A DNA stretch of 64,000 bases from Oncomelania hupensis (GCA_036898135.1 CM072515.1:49911595-49975594), one strand, 5' to 3'. Positions 33,928 to 45,686 are shown, numbered from the stretch's first letter. Numbers and translations are program-made. The notes: generated by a model from the letters alone, not told the origin.

Positions 33928-34565
33928 TGTTACGTTGAAACGCGAACGAAAGTATGCCGGAAGCGTGTACGATAGATCTAATCGTTTCGATTTGCAAAGT
34001 ATTCAATAATAGAGTTTATTTACCTTTGATTTGAGTTTGCATTGTTGTTAGGAAAGGCTTTGTATAACGTTGATAATTTCCGTTAGTCGATATTGTTGTA
34101 GAATCTTCTGGATCGGCATGTTTATCATCGATCGAAGATTCGGGATAATTGTAGAAATTTGAAGGAACGATCCGGAAGGAGAAGAAATGTGTAATGACGT
34201 AAGTCAGTGATGACGATCTTTAGTTCGATTGGTGGCAGTACGTCATTTCTACCGTATTCGAAATCTTTCCGGAAAAGAGAGAGGTTATTTAATCGTGTGC
34301 CGAGATTGTTGTTGAGAGAGTAAAGTTGTTGATAGTGATTTGGAAAGTTGCTGTGAAAGTTGTTGAGTTGAATTGAGAATTGTATGCAGTTGTTGGTGTG
34401 TGCTGAATAAAAGTGGAAAACTTCATACGTCGACTTTGTGACTTGTATGCTGTTTGGACGGGCTGTGTGAATAAACGAATCTGAGTTACACAACTATCAG
34501 GAATTCAAGCATCGGGGCTGAATCAGATACTGATAGAAAACACCATCATCAAACTGAGTGTAACA
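33928..34565 (+). repeat. 5' LTR of the non-autonomous element
   Basis: 638 bp, identical by eye to 38814-39451 at an offset of 4886. It contains TGACGTAAG near 34195 and GAATCTTCTGGAT at 34101-34113 (close to a heat-shock element). Polyadenylation signals AATAAA lie at 34406-34411 and 34470-34475. Confidence 0.93.
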
Positions 34566-34568
34566 TTT

Positions 34569-34586
34569 TGGGGGTCAAGCCGCGAT
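34569..34586 (+). promoter_or_regulatory. Primer-binding site, tRNA species not identified
   Basis: Three bases after the LTR the sequence reads TGGGGGTCAAGCCGCGAT. Its complement fits a tRNA 3' end (end of the T-loop, a 5-base T-stem, a 7-base acceptor strand, discriminator C, then CCA). It differs from the tRNA-Pro match of the other element after the first six bases. Confidence 0.6.
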
Positions 34587-34993
34587 TCACGCCATAGCCA
34601 AGGGTTCAACTGCTACAACAAGCGAGTCAACGTTACGAGAAGCAGTCATCGAGGGTAGCCGCCAACGAGTTGCGTCGAGAGGGGCCAACATACTGGGACT
34701 ACATCCGATAGGTTCGGGTTGACTGCAAGGGCGTGTAGTCGCTGAAGAGTTGCTTCGTGAGCGAACAACAAGTCGGGACTACGTGGCTGCCGCAAGACTA
34801 CGTCAAGGGACAGTCTCGGAGCTACATCGCCAGTGTTACAGCGAGCGTCGAGCGGACGTCGCGTCTACTTCAGCACAGGAGCGTATACATCAACACCAGC
34901 GTGGTGCAGCGTCGCATACGACGAGGACAGCGGGGCCTGCGTCAGCGAAGGCGACTAGTGACAAGCATCAGCGCTACTGCAGAAAGCGTGCTG

Positions 34994-35118
34994 TTCTAGA
35001 ACAGTCTAGAAAGGTACAGCACAGTCAAGAACTTTCCAGAAAAAGAACTCTACAGTCAAGAACTTTCTAGAAAAAGAACTTTCCAGAAAAGAACCTTCTA
35101 GAAAAGAACTTTCCAGAA
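34994..35118. promoter_or_regulatory. Array of heat-shock-element-like modules before gag
   Basis: Five copies of GAAnnTTCnnGAA lie at 35029-35041, 35060-35072, 35076-35088, 35091-35103 and 35106-35118, plus a related TTCnnGAAnnGTCnnGAA at 34994-35011. The last four have a 15-16 bp period and end eight bases before the gag ATG. The pattern is the three-pentamer consensus bound by heat-shock factor. Being palindromic, the units could instead act as RNA hairpins in the leader. Confidence 0.6.
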
Positions 35119-35126
35119 GCATCAAG

Positions 35127-37856
35127 ATGGCTGACTTCTGGCAGAGAGGGGTTGAACTAAATCTAAAAGGCAAACAGCTGACGGAGTACGTCAAGTCTCA
35201 AGAGAGAATATGGCGCGAAGAAAAAGAAATAGAATTAGAACAGAAGCGTCTAGAAATTGAACAGCAGCGGCAAGAAAAAGACAGAGAATTCGAGCTGAAG
35301 CGTCTTGAGTTCCAGCTAGAAATGGCGCGTATCCAGCAACAGCAGAATGCGCCACAAGTTATCAGTGACAACACGGCTCCAAAATTGCCAGCTTTCGTCG
35401 ACGGGAAGGACCAGATCGACAGCTATCTGGCGAGATTCGAAAGGTTCGCCGAAAGCTCCAATTGGCAACCTCGAGACTGGGCGATTCGACTGAGTGCACT
35501 TCTGACGGGGCAAGCCCTCGAAGTTTACACCAGACTGTCGAACGATGACGCCAAAAACTACGACGTCTTGAAAGAGGCCCTGTTGCAGTGCTACAACTTT
35601 ACAGAGAAGGGCTACCGTAAACGCTTCCGTGAATGCCGGCCTAAGTCAGACGAGACGCCAAAGCAGTTTGTGGAGCGCCTGTCGTCATATCTACACAAGT
35701 GGGTGGAGTTATCAGGCGAAATGAAGTCTTACGACAGTCTCCATGACCTGATTGTGAAAGAACAATTTCTCAATGCCTGTCACAAGGACCTAGCGACCCA
35801 CTTAGAAGAACAAAAGCTGCAGACGCTTAAAGATGTGACTGAGGCTGCGGAAAGATATCTCATCGCTCATGGGAAGACCCTGGGGCCACCCAGCGCGACG
35901 AAACATTTTCAGAAGACTGGAAACCATGGGAACCAGGTCCAAGGGAGCCAGACGAGCCAGAGACAGACGGACTCCACGCCTCCTCCCAGGGAAGGGCACT
36001 CAAGAGGCTGTTTTATCTGCAACGCTACAGACCACAGAGCTGCCAGCTGCCCTCAAAGCAGAAATAGCGGACAGCGGAGCAGTACGGACAATGCAGCGGC
36101 GGGCAACCGGCAGAGGCGGTTCTCCAATCAACGGCAAAACAGTAGATCTGACCATCAAGTGTGCGGCGGGAGCGTCATTCTTCCGAGTGAAACCAAGCGC
36201 ACAGCTACCCCTGCGGACGTGCAAGAGTGCATGACCGATGGCCAACTTCTCCTTGCCAACGGAAAATCCATCCCCGTCGTCGCCAGCGCAGCTGTGACCG
36301 TCCAGAACATGCCTGTTTCAAAGGGACGCGTCGGAAATCATGAAGTGACTGTCTTAAGAGACTCTGGCTGTAGTGGGGTCATCGTCAGAGAAGACCTAAT
36401 CGCTAAAGAACAGTTCACTGGCGATTCAAAATGGACACTTATGGCCGACAGCAAATGTGTGAACGCGCCAGTTGCAAAAATTCATGTCAACACCCCTTTC
36501 TACATAGGCGAAGTCGAAGCGGTTTGCCTGAAGAAGCCGCTGTATGATTTGATGATCGGGAACATCGACGGCGCGAGACGACCCGACGACCCCGATCCAG
36601 AGTGGAGTCCTGCCTCAACTCAACACGTCGAAGTTGTGGAGGAGGATCCATTGCCATTTCCCGATGGAGACCTTACAGAGCTGCTACGGGACAATGTGGT
36701 TACTCCGGCTCAGCCCTGCCGACCAGAGATCGTCGGTGCTGTTACTACCAGGGCCCAGGCCAAGAGAGACAAGACGTCTACGCCACTGAAGGTCGCCGAT
36801 AACTCTAAAGCTGCCATCGTGGACCGAGATAAGCTGATCCAGCTCCAGGAAGCTGATAGTACTTTAAACAAGTACAGGAACCGCCAAGACCACGTGACCA
36901 AAGGCAGTGGTACGGTCTACTTTGAGGTGAAGGCCAAGATCTTGTACCGAATCTTCCAGCACCCGAGGGTCAATGGAGGGAAACCACTACGTCAAGTATT
37001 GGTACCGTTACCCCTAAGGCGCCAAGTGATGGAAGTAGCTCATGACTCTATCATGGGAGGTCACCTAGGCATCAGAAAGACGTCAGACAGAATCCAGGCG
37101 GTGTTCTACTGGCCAGGGCTTCATGCGGACGTCAGCCGTTTCTGCCGATCATGTGACATTTGCCAGAAGACCATACCTCGAGGAAGGGTCCCGAAAGTGC
37201 CTATGCAGAGGATGCCTCTGATCGACCGACCTTTCAAGAGGGTGGCCTTAGACTTAATCGGCGAAATAAGACCTCCGAGTGAAGAAGGTCATCGGTGGGT
37301 ACTGACTTTAGTGGACTATGCGACTCGGTACCCAGAAGCAGTGCCACTGAAGAAGATTGACACTGAAACTGTAGCAGAGGCACTGGTGGACATGTTCAGT
37401 AGGCTTGGAGTGCCTGAAGAAATTCTGACAGACCTCGGGACACAGTTCGTCTCTGACTGTATGAAGGAGGTCAACAGACTGCTGAGCATCCGGCATTTGA
37501 CTACGACACCCTACCATCCGATGTGCAACGGGCTTGTCGAAAAGTTCAATGCTACACTGAAGTCCACCCTGAAGAAACTGTGCAGCGAGCAGCCCAGACA
37601 ATGGCATCGCTACATCAACGCCTTACTTTTCGCCTACAGAGAAGTACCGCAGGAGTCCACCGGCTTCTCTCCGTTCGAGCTGCTGTACGGAAGAACCATC
37701 AGAGGGCCGATGCACATCCTGAAAGAACTGTGGACGAAAGAAGTAGACACCCCAGAGGTGAAGAACAGCTACCAGTACGTGTTTGAGCTACGAGAGAAGC
37801 TGGAGCAGACTCTCGAGATAGCCAGAGAAAACCTGAAGAAGTCCCAAGACTGTTGA
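35127..37856 (+). CDS. Gag-PR-INT polyprotein of the non-autonomous element
   Basis: A 909-codon frame from ATG at 35127, directly after the heat-shock-like array. It holds an N-terminal FW...G..L.L segment, a coiled coil at ~22-75, a Gag core at ~85-245 and a CCHC knuckle (C295, C298, H303, C308). An aspartic protease has DSG at 412-414. The integrase has an HHCC finger (H639, H646, C676, C679) and a catalytic D709, D769, E805 triad with 35 residues between the last two. It ends at a TGA (37854-37856) just after the integrase core. The downstream same-frame sequence carries the missing GPY/F module, so the stop cuts the integrase in two. Gag, protease and the integrase core look usable. Relatives carry Gag-Pol as one long frame, as in the element at 21411-25730. 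Confidence 0.92.
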   Translation: MADFWQRGVELNLKGKQLTEYVKSQERIWREEKEIELEQKRLEIEQQRQEKDREFELKRLEFQLEMARIQQQQNAPQVISDNTAPKLPAFVDGKDQIDSYLARFERFAESSNWQPRDWAIRLSALLTGQALEVYTRLSNDDAKNYDVLKEALLQCYNFTEKGYRKRFRECRPKSDETPKQFVERLSSYLHKWVELSGEMKSYDSLHDLIVKEQFLNACHKDLATHLEEQKLQTLKDVTEAAERYLIAHGKTLGPPSATKHFQKTGNHGNQVQGSQTSQRQTDSTPPPREGHSRGCFICNATDHRAASCPQSRNSGQRSSTDNAAAGNRQRRFSNQRQNSRSDHQVCGGSVILPSETKRTATPADVQECMTDGQLLLANGKSIPVVASAAVTVQNMPVSKGRVGNHEVTVLRDSGCSGVIVREDLIAKEQFTGDSKWTLMADSKCVNAPVAKIHVNTPFYIGEVEAVCLKKPLYDLMIGNIDGARRPDDPDPEWSPASTQHVEVVEEDPLPFPDGDLTELLRDNVVTPAQPCRPEIVGAVTTRAQAKRDKTSTPLKVADNSKAAIVDRDKLIQLQEADSTLNKYRNRQDHVTKGSGTVYFEVKAKILYRIFQHPRVNGGKPLRQVLVPLPLRRQVMEVAHDSIMGGHLGIRKTSDRIQAVFYWPGLHADVSRFCRSCDICQKTIPRGRVPKVPMQRMPLIDRPFKRVALDLIGEIRPPSEEGHRWVLTLVDYATRYPEAVPLKKIDTETVAEALVDMFSRLGVPEEILTDLGTQFVSDCMKEVNRLLSIRHLTTTPYHPMCNGLVEKFNATLKSTLKKLCSEQPRQWHRYINALLFAYREVPQESTGFSPFELLYGRTIRGPMHILKELWTKEVDTPEVKNSYQYVFELREKLEQTLEIARENLKKSQDC

Positions 37857-38558
37857 AAGCACTACTATGACCGTAGGGCTGTGAACAGGAAGTTTAAACC
37901 TGGCAACAAAGTGCTGGTGCTGCTACCTACTGATCACAATAAGTTGCTGATGCAGTGGAAAGGCCCGTACGAAGTGGAGACCGTGGTGGGGATCAACGAC
38001 TACAAGGTGAAGGTCGGTCAGCATTCCAAGATATACCACGCCAACCTCCTTAAGCTGTACGTGGAAAGGCCATCAGAGACTGTGCACGCAGCCACAGCAG
38101 CTGTGACCGACAACAGCTTTGACAGCGAAGAACTGTTGGAACTGGGAGACTTCCACAGCAAAGAAGGCATCGATGATGTTAAGCTACGACCGAGCTTGAC
38201 GGAAGGTCAAAAGATGGAGCTCAAGGACCTTATGGGCGAGTTTCCCCACAACTTCAGCGATGTCCCTGGCTCTACGACTTTGGTCGAACATGAAGTCCAC
38301 ACCCAGACCTGGAAGGAGCATCTGCAGACCTTGAGGGAGCTATTCCACCGTCCCGCAGAAGCCAACCTGACCGTGAGACCCAGCGAATGCATTCTGGGAA
38401 ATGACAACGTCGACTGCGTCGGACATCCGATGGAAGAAGGAGACAACGGAGGACGCACTGATTCCAGGGAAGCCCACGTGATCATCGTCTTTGACCCTGG
38501 GCCGATGACGACCGCAACTGACGAGGGCGTCGTTTCCTTGCGAATGAAAGAACATTGA
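37857..38558 (+). pseudogene. Integrase C-terminus and remnant of RT, same frame after TGA
   Basis: This continues the frame above without a shift: KHYYDRRAVNRKFKPGNKVL, then the GPY/F module (WKGPYEV...YKV) and the pre-RT linker. At about 38300-38312 the protein jumps from the N-terminal edge of RT (near VEHEVHT) to TWKEHLQTL, which in the other element follows the FIDD box. Some 160 residues, including both RT catalytic motifs, are missing without loss of frame. After VGHP the similarity ends and there is no RNase H. The first ATG after the stop is at 37881, but separate translation is unproven; readthrough of the TGA is the other possibility. Confidence 0.8.
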
Positions 38559-38760
38559 CTGTGTGGACGAACTAAGAATATTGGTAATGACAGACTTGAA
38601 AATGAAAAACGTTGACTGGGTAAATGATCTGTGAACATTGACTGTATTCAGAAAGACTTGCAGATGAGAAACTTTGACTCTGTGTGAATGAACTGAGAAC
38701 ATTGACAGTATTCAGACAGTCTGAAATAAGTTTTAATTCTGAACTCTGTTTGTGCATTAC
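38559..38760 (+). repeat. Degenerate tandem repeat before the polypurine tract
   Basis: The phrases GAACATTGACTGT and AGACTTG with GAAAATGA-like words recur about three times with a ~60-65 bp spacing. It occupies the place where RNase H would be encoded in the full-length relative. Confidence 0.5.
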
Positions 38761-38800
38761 GTTTCAACGTTGTTGAAAGAAATTGGGTAAATTTCTTCTT

Positions 38801-38813
38801 GAGTGGGGGGTTA
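38801..38813 (+). promoter_or_regulatory. Polypurine tract of the non-autonomous element
   Basis: GAGTGGGGGGTTA lies directly before the TGTTAC start of the 3' LTR. Confidence 0.7.
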
Positions 38814-39451
38814 TGTTACGTTGAAACGCGAACGAAAGTATGCCGGAAGCGTGTACGATAGATCTAATCGTTTCGATTTGCAAAGTATTCAATAATAGAG
38901 TTTATTTACCTTTGATTTGAGTTTGCATTGTTGTTAGGAAAGGCTTTGTATAACGTTGATAATTTCCGTTAGTCGATATTGTTGTAGAATCTTCTGGATC
39001 GGCATGTTTATCATCGATCGAAGATTCGGGATAATTGTAGAAATTTGAAGGAACGATCCGGAAGGAGAAGAAATGTGTAATGACGTAAGTCAGTGATGAC
39101 GATCTTTAGTTCGATTGGTGGCAGTACGTCATTTCTACCGTATTCGAAATCTTTCCGGAAAAGAGAGAGGTTATTTAATCGTGTGCCGAGATTGTTGTTG
39201 AGAGAGTAAAGTTGTTGATAGTGATTTGGAAAGTTGCTGTGAAAGTTGTTGAGTTGAATTGAGAATTGTATGCAGTTGTTGGTGTGTGCTGAATAAAAGT
39301 GGAAAACTTCATACGTCGACTTTGTGACTTGTATGCTGTTTGGACGGGCTGTGTGAATAAACGAATCTGAGTTACACAACTATCAGGAATTCAAGCATCG
39401 GGGCTGAATCAGATACTGATAGAAAACACCATCATCAAACTGAGTGTAACA
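38814..39451 (+). repeat. 3' LTR of the non-autonomous element
   Basis: Same sequence as the 5' LTR; followed directly by the CTATG target duplication at 39452-39456. Confidence 0.93.
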
Positions 39452-39456
39452 CTATG
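39452..39456. repeat. Target-site duplication CTATG (right)
   Basis: Matches 33923-33927 exactly. Confidence 0.9.
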
Positions 39457-39794
39457 TATTAATATTATATAGTTATCATATAATTGTATTAAGATCTTTG
39501 TGAATTACACGAAGTAAACGAAATTTTAAAAAAAAACAATGGGGGGATAGGTGCGGGCGGAGGGGAACCGCAAGAATGAAAGACGATTGAATTATACAAG
39601 AAGTTTGTCCATACTAAGAAAGGCGGGATTAATGAAGTAGGAAAGTGTGTCCTCCCGAAAGAACATAGGATCTGGGAAAGCAAAGAGCTGGGTGCACATC
39701 AAGCGGAGGAACATAATAGGTCTGCTTGAACAGTTTTCCAATGCTTGCAGGATGGTTCAATAAGGTTATTGTATCTTGAGAACCTCCGCAAGTG

Positions 39795-39861
<67 letters not shown>

Positions 39862-41021
39862 GGGGGAAGGGGTGAAAAATATATTTCTTGTGGATAAACA
39901 ATTACTTAAAAAATAATAGCTTCATAAAATCAAAACATGCTTCTTCTGTGAGATTTTGTTTTACATTCTATTACATAAGTTACTATATAAATTAATAGGG
40001 TGTGTGCGTGTGTGTGTGCATATATAATCGTATCCTACATGTTGTAGGGATTTTAAACAAATATTATAGTATCTTTAATTTTTTACTTGTATTTTATTTT
40101 TATTTTGTTTATTTTAGTGATCAAGTGCCTGTCATAGTTCCTTGTGAGAGGTATTACAGATTTGTTGAATTGAATAACTGCTTGTTTGTAAAACTTGAGA
40201 TTGCTTTCAACGATGTACCTTCATGCCATTTTTTAAAAATAACTACGATTAGATTCAAACGTTTTGCCTGCATTTTCTGGCGAATTTAAGGCAAACAATG
40301 TGTAATACAGATCGACGAGCCTGCTCTTAATGTGGGAGTATCTCATTGTTTATAGCAAAACATACATCTGCATTTGTAGACTGTATACATTATGTTTGCA
40401 TAAAGACAAACATGCACTTAAATTGATTGTAAACGTCTTATATGAAATGCAGAGTTAGTGTGTGTAATTCATCAGCGTATAAACAAGCGTCTTATTCGCA
40501 CAATTTGGTTCGAAAATAAAACCATCAGCTGTATGCAATATATGTTAAACAATGGAACACTTCAAAGAAAACGACCCAAACTGTACTGTGTGATGCTAGA
40601 ATGCATTATTTGTGCACATGATAAGGGTTCGGGTAAGGGTTAGTTGTAGATCTATCCCTAGCCTTTGCCCTAACCCTTTACAGAATGTTTTCTCTACAAA
40701 CATTGCGCTTTTTCCGTCTCAAAAACCTATTTGCCTTCTTGGATTCTTGTATTGTATGAAACCAAGTGAGGACACTATCCGGCGTCAACAATCGGTTCGA
40801 AAACATTCTCAAACGGTTCGTAAAAGACAGTTGACCTATAAACAAATACAGCTTGACCTCATTCGTCGCCTAGTAGAGACGACATTACTTTTCCTTGCAT
40901 TTTCAAACTTACCTTGGATCCGGGAACGTGCGCATGTTCCCAGATACGGAACTGTGTCCCCAGATAACCGTACAAAACCTAATATACCTTGTTTCTGGGG
41001 ACATTTTATAATAATAATAAT
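39457..41021. other. Non-coding stretch with (TG)n
   Basis: (TG)n at 39796-39860 (minus strand poly-His/Thr frames are artefacts). Near 40622-40678 a GGGTTCGGGTAAGGGTTAG word is followed about 25 bp later by a near-complementary CCCTAACCC word. No gene was recognised. Confidence 0.55.
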
Positions 41022-41518
<497 letters not shown>

Positions 41519-41639
41519 GATTATCCATGATTACTTATACATATATAACAATCATTGCTTCATATGACATGACGTAATAATATACGCCAAACAATATTCT
41601 TAGGGAAGAATATAATGTAACTGTAGCGCAAAAACACAT

Positions 41640-42960
41640 TGTAACATGCCCTTAAATTACCTGCCCAATTGTTGAATAAAGCCTGGACAGAAATATCATC
41701 GATCAAATAACTGTAATGCTACAACCACTCAAGCTCCATGTAGACAAAATTAACAAGCCTATGTTTCGCCCAAAGACCTTTAAAACAAATAAACGAGGTA
41801 ATCATAGGCATGGTCTATAGCTAGTTGCTACTACATGCGTAAGCTCAAAAGAACTTTGATCATCAACATTATCAGTTAATCATGCTTTTGCACTCAGGTA
41901 CAACTTAACCAAACCAAAGGCCGGGGTTTTAAACGGCCTTAAACAAGGGAATCATGACTATATTGTGCAGGTAGTTGTTCCTGTCCGCGGATAATATTGA
42001 TACCAGATAAAACCAAAACCAAACTTCTTTATCTTTTATCGACCGCCTTCAATCCCAATATTAAACCTGTCCTCCCTGCAAAAGTGCAATGAAATAAAAT
42101 ACATAAATAAAATAAAACAATCGACGGTTTTTTACAAGCAGGTGTTCAGGTGCATTACATGCTTATGATCAAAAGCGCGTTGAAAATCAATCTTAAAATC
42201 GATCAAAACTAGTTTGCATTGTCCACTACAAAAATCGTGCTGAAACCAGTCTGCCCAGTTCAAATGCAGAAGAATATAAGATGTTCAATACAATATAATC
42301 ATCAGCATGTTTGACAGTTCGGATTTACGGTACGTGCCTATGATCAAAATCACGTAAAAGAATCAATGCCAACATTTCTCTGCTCTAGGTTTGTGCCACA
42401 TAAACTTTGAAAATCCTACACTCACAAAAAAACACCTGTCTGTCCAGTTTAAATGCAATAAATTTATCATGACTTTAACACAATCCAAAAGCAAGGGATT
42501 CGACGTGTTTTACGTTTAAAGGTAATTTCATATGTACGCTCCTACCGTCAAAAGCGCTTGGAGAATCATCGCTGAAATCTCTCCTCTCCGGGACCGCCTT
42601 GAAAATCAATATGCGTACCTACTTATCTGCCCATTGAAGTGCTATGTAATTTAAGAACCATATAATATCCAAGAACAGTGGAATCATCGTGATATTCTGC
42701 AGTATAGGCGACATACGCTAGTGGTCCCCGCCTTCGATTAAACGCACTTTTAACAATCAATACTGAAACCTATCTGCCTTTGGCAATGTAGAGTTTGAGT
42801 GGAATAAGACTTAACAACCTTAACACGAGCAAAAACACTAGAATCATCGGCATATTCTACAGCTCTTCCATGCCTATGATCAATAACCCTTTGAAGATGT
42901 AGACTCAAACGAACATGCTTTATTTTATACGGCTCTGTGGCGTAATACATTTTAAGAGCC
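41640..42960. repeat. Degenerate tandem repeat, ~140-195 bp period
   Basis: A marker of the form GAATCATCGGCATATTCTRC recurs near 41807, 41948, 42122, 42296, 42492, 42682 and 42841. A second marker, CCTATGATCAAAA-GCGC, recurs near 42168, 42336, 42541 and 42872, and a third, CTGCCCAGTT, lies between them. Units are much diverged, so the array is old. No ORF. Confidence 0.65.
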
Positions 42961-43725
42961 TAAAAAACAAACTACTGGCCTTATATTCCAGTTACAAGCA
43001 AATAAATGAAAAGCGCTTTCAAAATCTATGTGAAACTTTTTATCGATTTTACCACACCGTACGCGTAAGTTCAATACAGTTTTGAAAACCAGTGCTTGCA
43101 ACCCATATCTCTACTTGGGCTTACACACGGGTGAAATTGGAATACAATTTAAGGACGAACAAACTTCCAACTTCAGTATTTCCTTTGAACAGTCTTTATG
43201 TGTTGACATGCCTCCTTGCCCGACAGAGCTGTGCAAACAACTCAGGGAATTGGAGTTGGTTCATTTATTTGCAAGACTGCGGAAGAGTGCAGCAGTAGAT
43301 TTATCTAAAAGTCTGTAAAGCGTTCGATAGTAAGTTTATGACGAGTAGGTTTAGCTTTTGATGATAAAGAGTATCGTTTAAAGTACTAAGGCGAGTGTTC
43401 ACTAGTTGAGGGCTCATCAGTATAGTACGAAAATCAATAGATACAACAAGAAGCCAAGGACTTTCACGAGTTGTCGTGGAGAGGGTGGTGGTAGAGGTGG
43501 TGGTGTTTGTTCGTTCGTTACTGTGCTTGCTTTTATATAATAAATAATACGAATGAAACCAAAGTTGGAAAAAAAAAACTTGCTTGCTTTTTGTGTTTCT
43601 AGATAATATTTGGAAATGCTGATTTGTGTTTCTGGCAATACATTTTGAGCGTGCCATCTTTGTGTACAGTTTTACTCTTGAATGCACCAGCTTGATTTGG
43701 TTTTGGAGTCGCATTTTTTCAGACA
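42961..43725. other. Non-coding stretch, nothing recognised
   Basis: Two overlapping plus-strand frames near 43082-43318 have no recognised domain. Confidence 0.45.
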
Positions 43726-43776
43726 GGGAGAGAGAGAGAGAGAGACAGAGAGAGAGAGAGAAAGAGAGAGAGAGAA

Positions 43777-43851
<75 letters not shown>

Positions 43852-43852
43852 A
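43726..43852. repeat. (GA)n microsatellite with AAAG interruptions
   Basis: GA units broken by regular AAAG words. The 202-codon minus-strand frame across it is an artefact. Confidence 0.95.
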
Positions 43853-45612
43853 AATTACATGGAAATTGACTGTAACGATTATAAACATGTCAGTCACAGA
43901 AAAGCTCAAAATGAATTTGACGCCAATTGGAGTAGGTATTAGCCACCTAGCACATTAGGCATAGCTGTATGTCCAAGCCCAAAACGCTCAGTGCGCCTAA
44001 ATTTCCTGAAGTATTGAAAGTTAATTGCCACAACTGTTCCATGTGCAAACTAGGCGAATCAATCTTCAAAATTCCAAGTTGACAACGTTCTATTATGATT
44101 CCCCATTAAATATTATTTCAGGAGTCTGAGTTGTCCCGGAGCATTTCGACAGGGCGCTCGATGCTACAAGTTGGGATCTTGAACGGATTGAGGGTGGTCT
44201 TGATCTCGACCAACGCCTTGTTCCGTTCATGGGCTAATAACTGCGCTATATAAAATGCGTGTGTTTTAAGTTTAGATTGTACTCTTGATCTTGTATATTC
44301 GCAAATAAGTCTGGTGGTAAATTGCTTAAAAAATGTTATTTATTTATGTTTTCCGTTTGCTTAGCATTACCCCTAAAATCTGCTTATTGCCCGACCTCAA
44401 ATTATATTCCAGTCTTGTTCGTTAACGTTCATCTTCTCAGTCAGTAATATTGTCCACCCCAGTTTCTATCCTCGGAGAAAGAAGGGCGTGGGTTATAAAG
44501 CTTCTCTCTGCACTTCCACCCCCCCCCTCCCCACCCGCCCACACAAACAAATTCTGGAATGATCTCCCATAATAACTAGGAGCTGTTGACAATCTGGACA
44601 GTTTTCAGAAGCGCATTAAGACCCATTATTCAACTGAATTAATGGTCATAGGCTACTTTTTTGTGGGGAGGGGGGTGAGAGGGTGGGGCTGCGCATCATC
44701 AGACAGCACTTTTTCCTTTCGCGTCGAGATCATGTTGATTGCGTGAACTTGTGAAGTATACAAGTTTACACCATCGCGATCGTCATCAACATTGGAAGGG
44801 GAGAGGTAAGCTAGAACCTTTACACTCCTATCACGGGAGCCGAAAATACAGTGCGTTGAAATCGAACCCTGTCACCTCCCCTTATCAGTGAGAACATGCA
44901 GGAGTGTTCCAGAACTCATTTCTACTCTCCGGCCAATGACGCACAGCATTACTGACATACCCTGGCTGCTAAACAGCTTTGTGGAATCGGTTGAAAGTAA
45001 AACCCGACACCCAGGAGTATCGCAGCAGACTGCATGAAAATTAATCCTTCCCCGTTTTTCTGCTAGTAATCTCTGGAGTTGAAGAATATGCTTCTAAAAG
45101 TGATTTGATGGATTAGAGATAGACTCGCCTTGTATGACCTTTTTGTGGAATGGTCTTCTCTAAAAGGGGGTATTTTCTTACTCATTTCTTGAGAATGTAT
45201 TCCCTTCCCGTGTTCAAATGGTTACCGAACAGTCGTTCCTGACGTTTCCGAGATATCGGTAGGCAGTGGTAGCTTAGAAGGATTGTAACAAATGTCACTT
45301 TGATCGGTGATAAGAATGAAATACTGAACATTAAGGGTGAAAACTGAATACTTCAGAGTGAAATGCTGGATATTTTGGACCCCAAAAATCCAATTCCAGA
45401 ATCTGATGGCCGACACCGTCTGGGTCAAAAGAAAAGTACCGCAGGCTCAGTCCGTGACGTGTGCGAGTTCAATTACCGAGTCGTGAAAATTATGTGTCTT
45501 GCAATGACAGACTGATTGTGTGTGATCCAAATGGAAAAAAAACGATCTTATCCAGAGGTTATCGGTACGGGTTCATACTAAAAGCATGTCTTTTGAAGTT
45601 AGCCAAAAGGTC
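43853..45612. other. Non-coding stretch with a SINE-like fragment
   Basis: At 44137-44270 a phrase with GGGCGCTCGATGC and a terminal AACTGCGCTATATAAAATGC resembles a tRNA-SINE 3' half on the plus strand. C and G runs lie near 44519-44530 and 44663-44672. No gene was seen. Confidence 0.45.
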
Positions 45613-45615
45613 TGT

Positions 45616-45616
45616 G

Positions 45617-45686
<70 letters not shown>

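Larger units (their letters stand above)
33928..39451 (+). mobile_element. Non-autonomous Gmr1-like LTR retrotransposon (RT and RNase H deleted)
   Basis: 5524 bp with 638 bp LTRs (TGTTAC...GTAACA) that look identical to each other. CTATG flanks both sides (33923-33927, 39452-39456). The order after the 5' LTR is primer-binding site, leader with heat-shock-element-like repeats, a Gag-PR-INT frame, a TGA stop, the integrase GPY/F module in the same frame, a few pre-RT and post-RT residues joined across a deletion, a tandem-repeat region and a polypurine tract. Gag and integrase are clearly related to, but diverged from, the element at 19986-28441. It cannot make RT, yet inserted recently, so it must have used an RT supplied in trans. 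Confidence 0.92.

Noticed and set aside
34125..34493. 122-codon minus-strand frame in the LTR, repeated at 39011-39379
   Set aside because: It is open twice only because the LTRs are identical; no domain, and antisense to the element.
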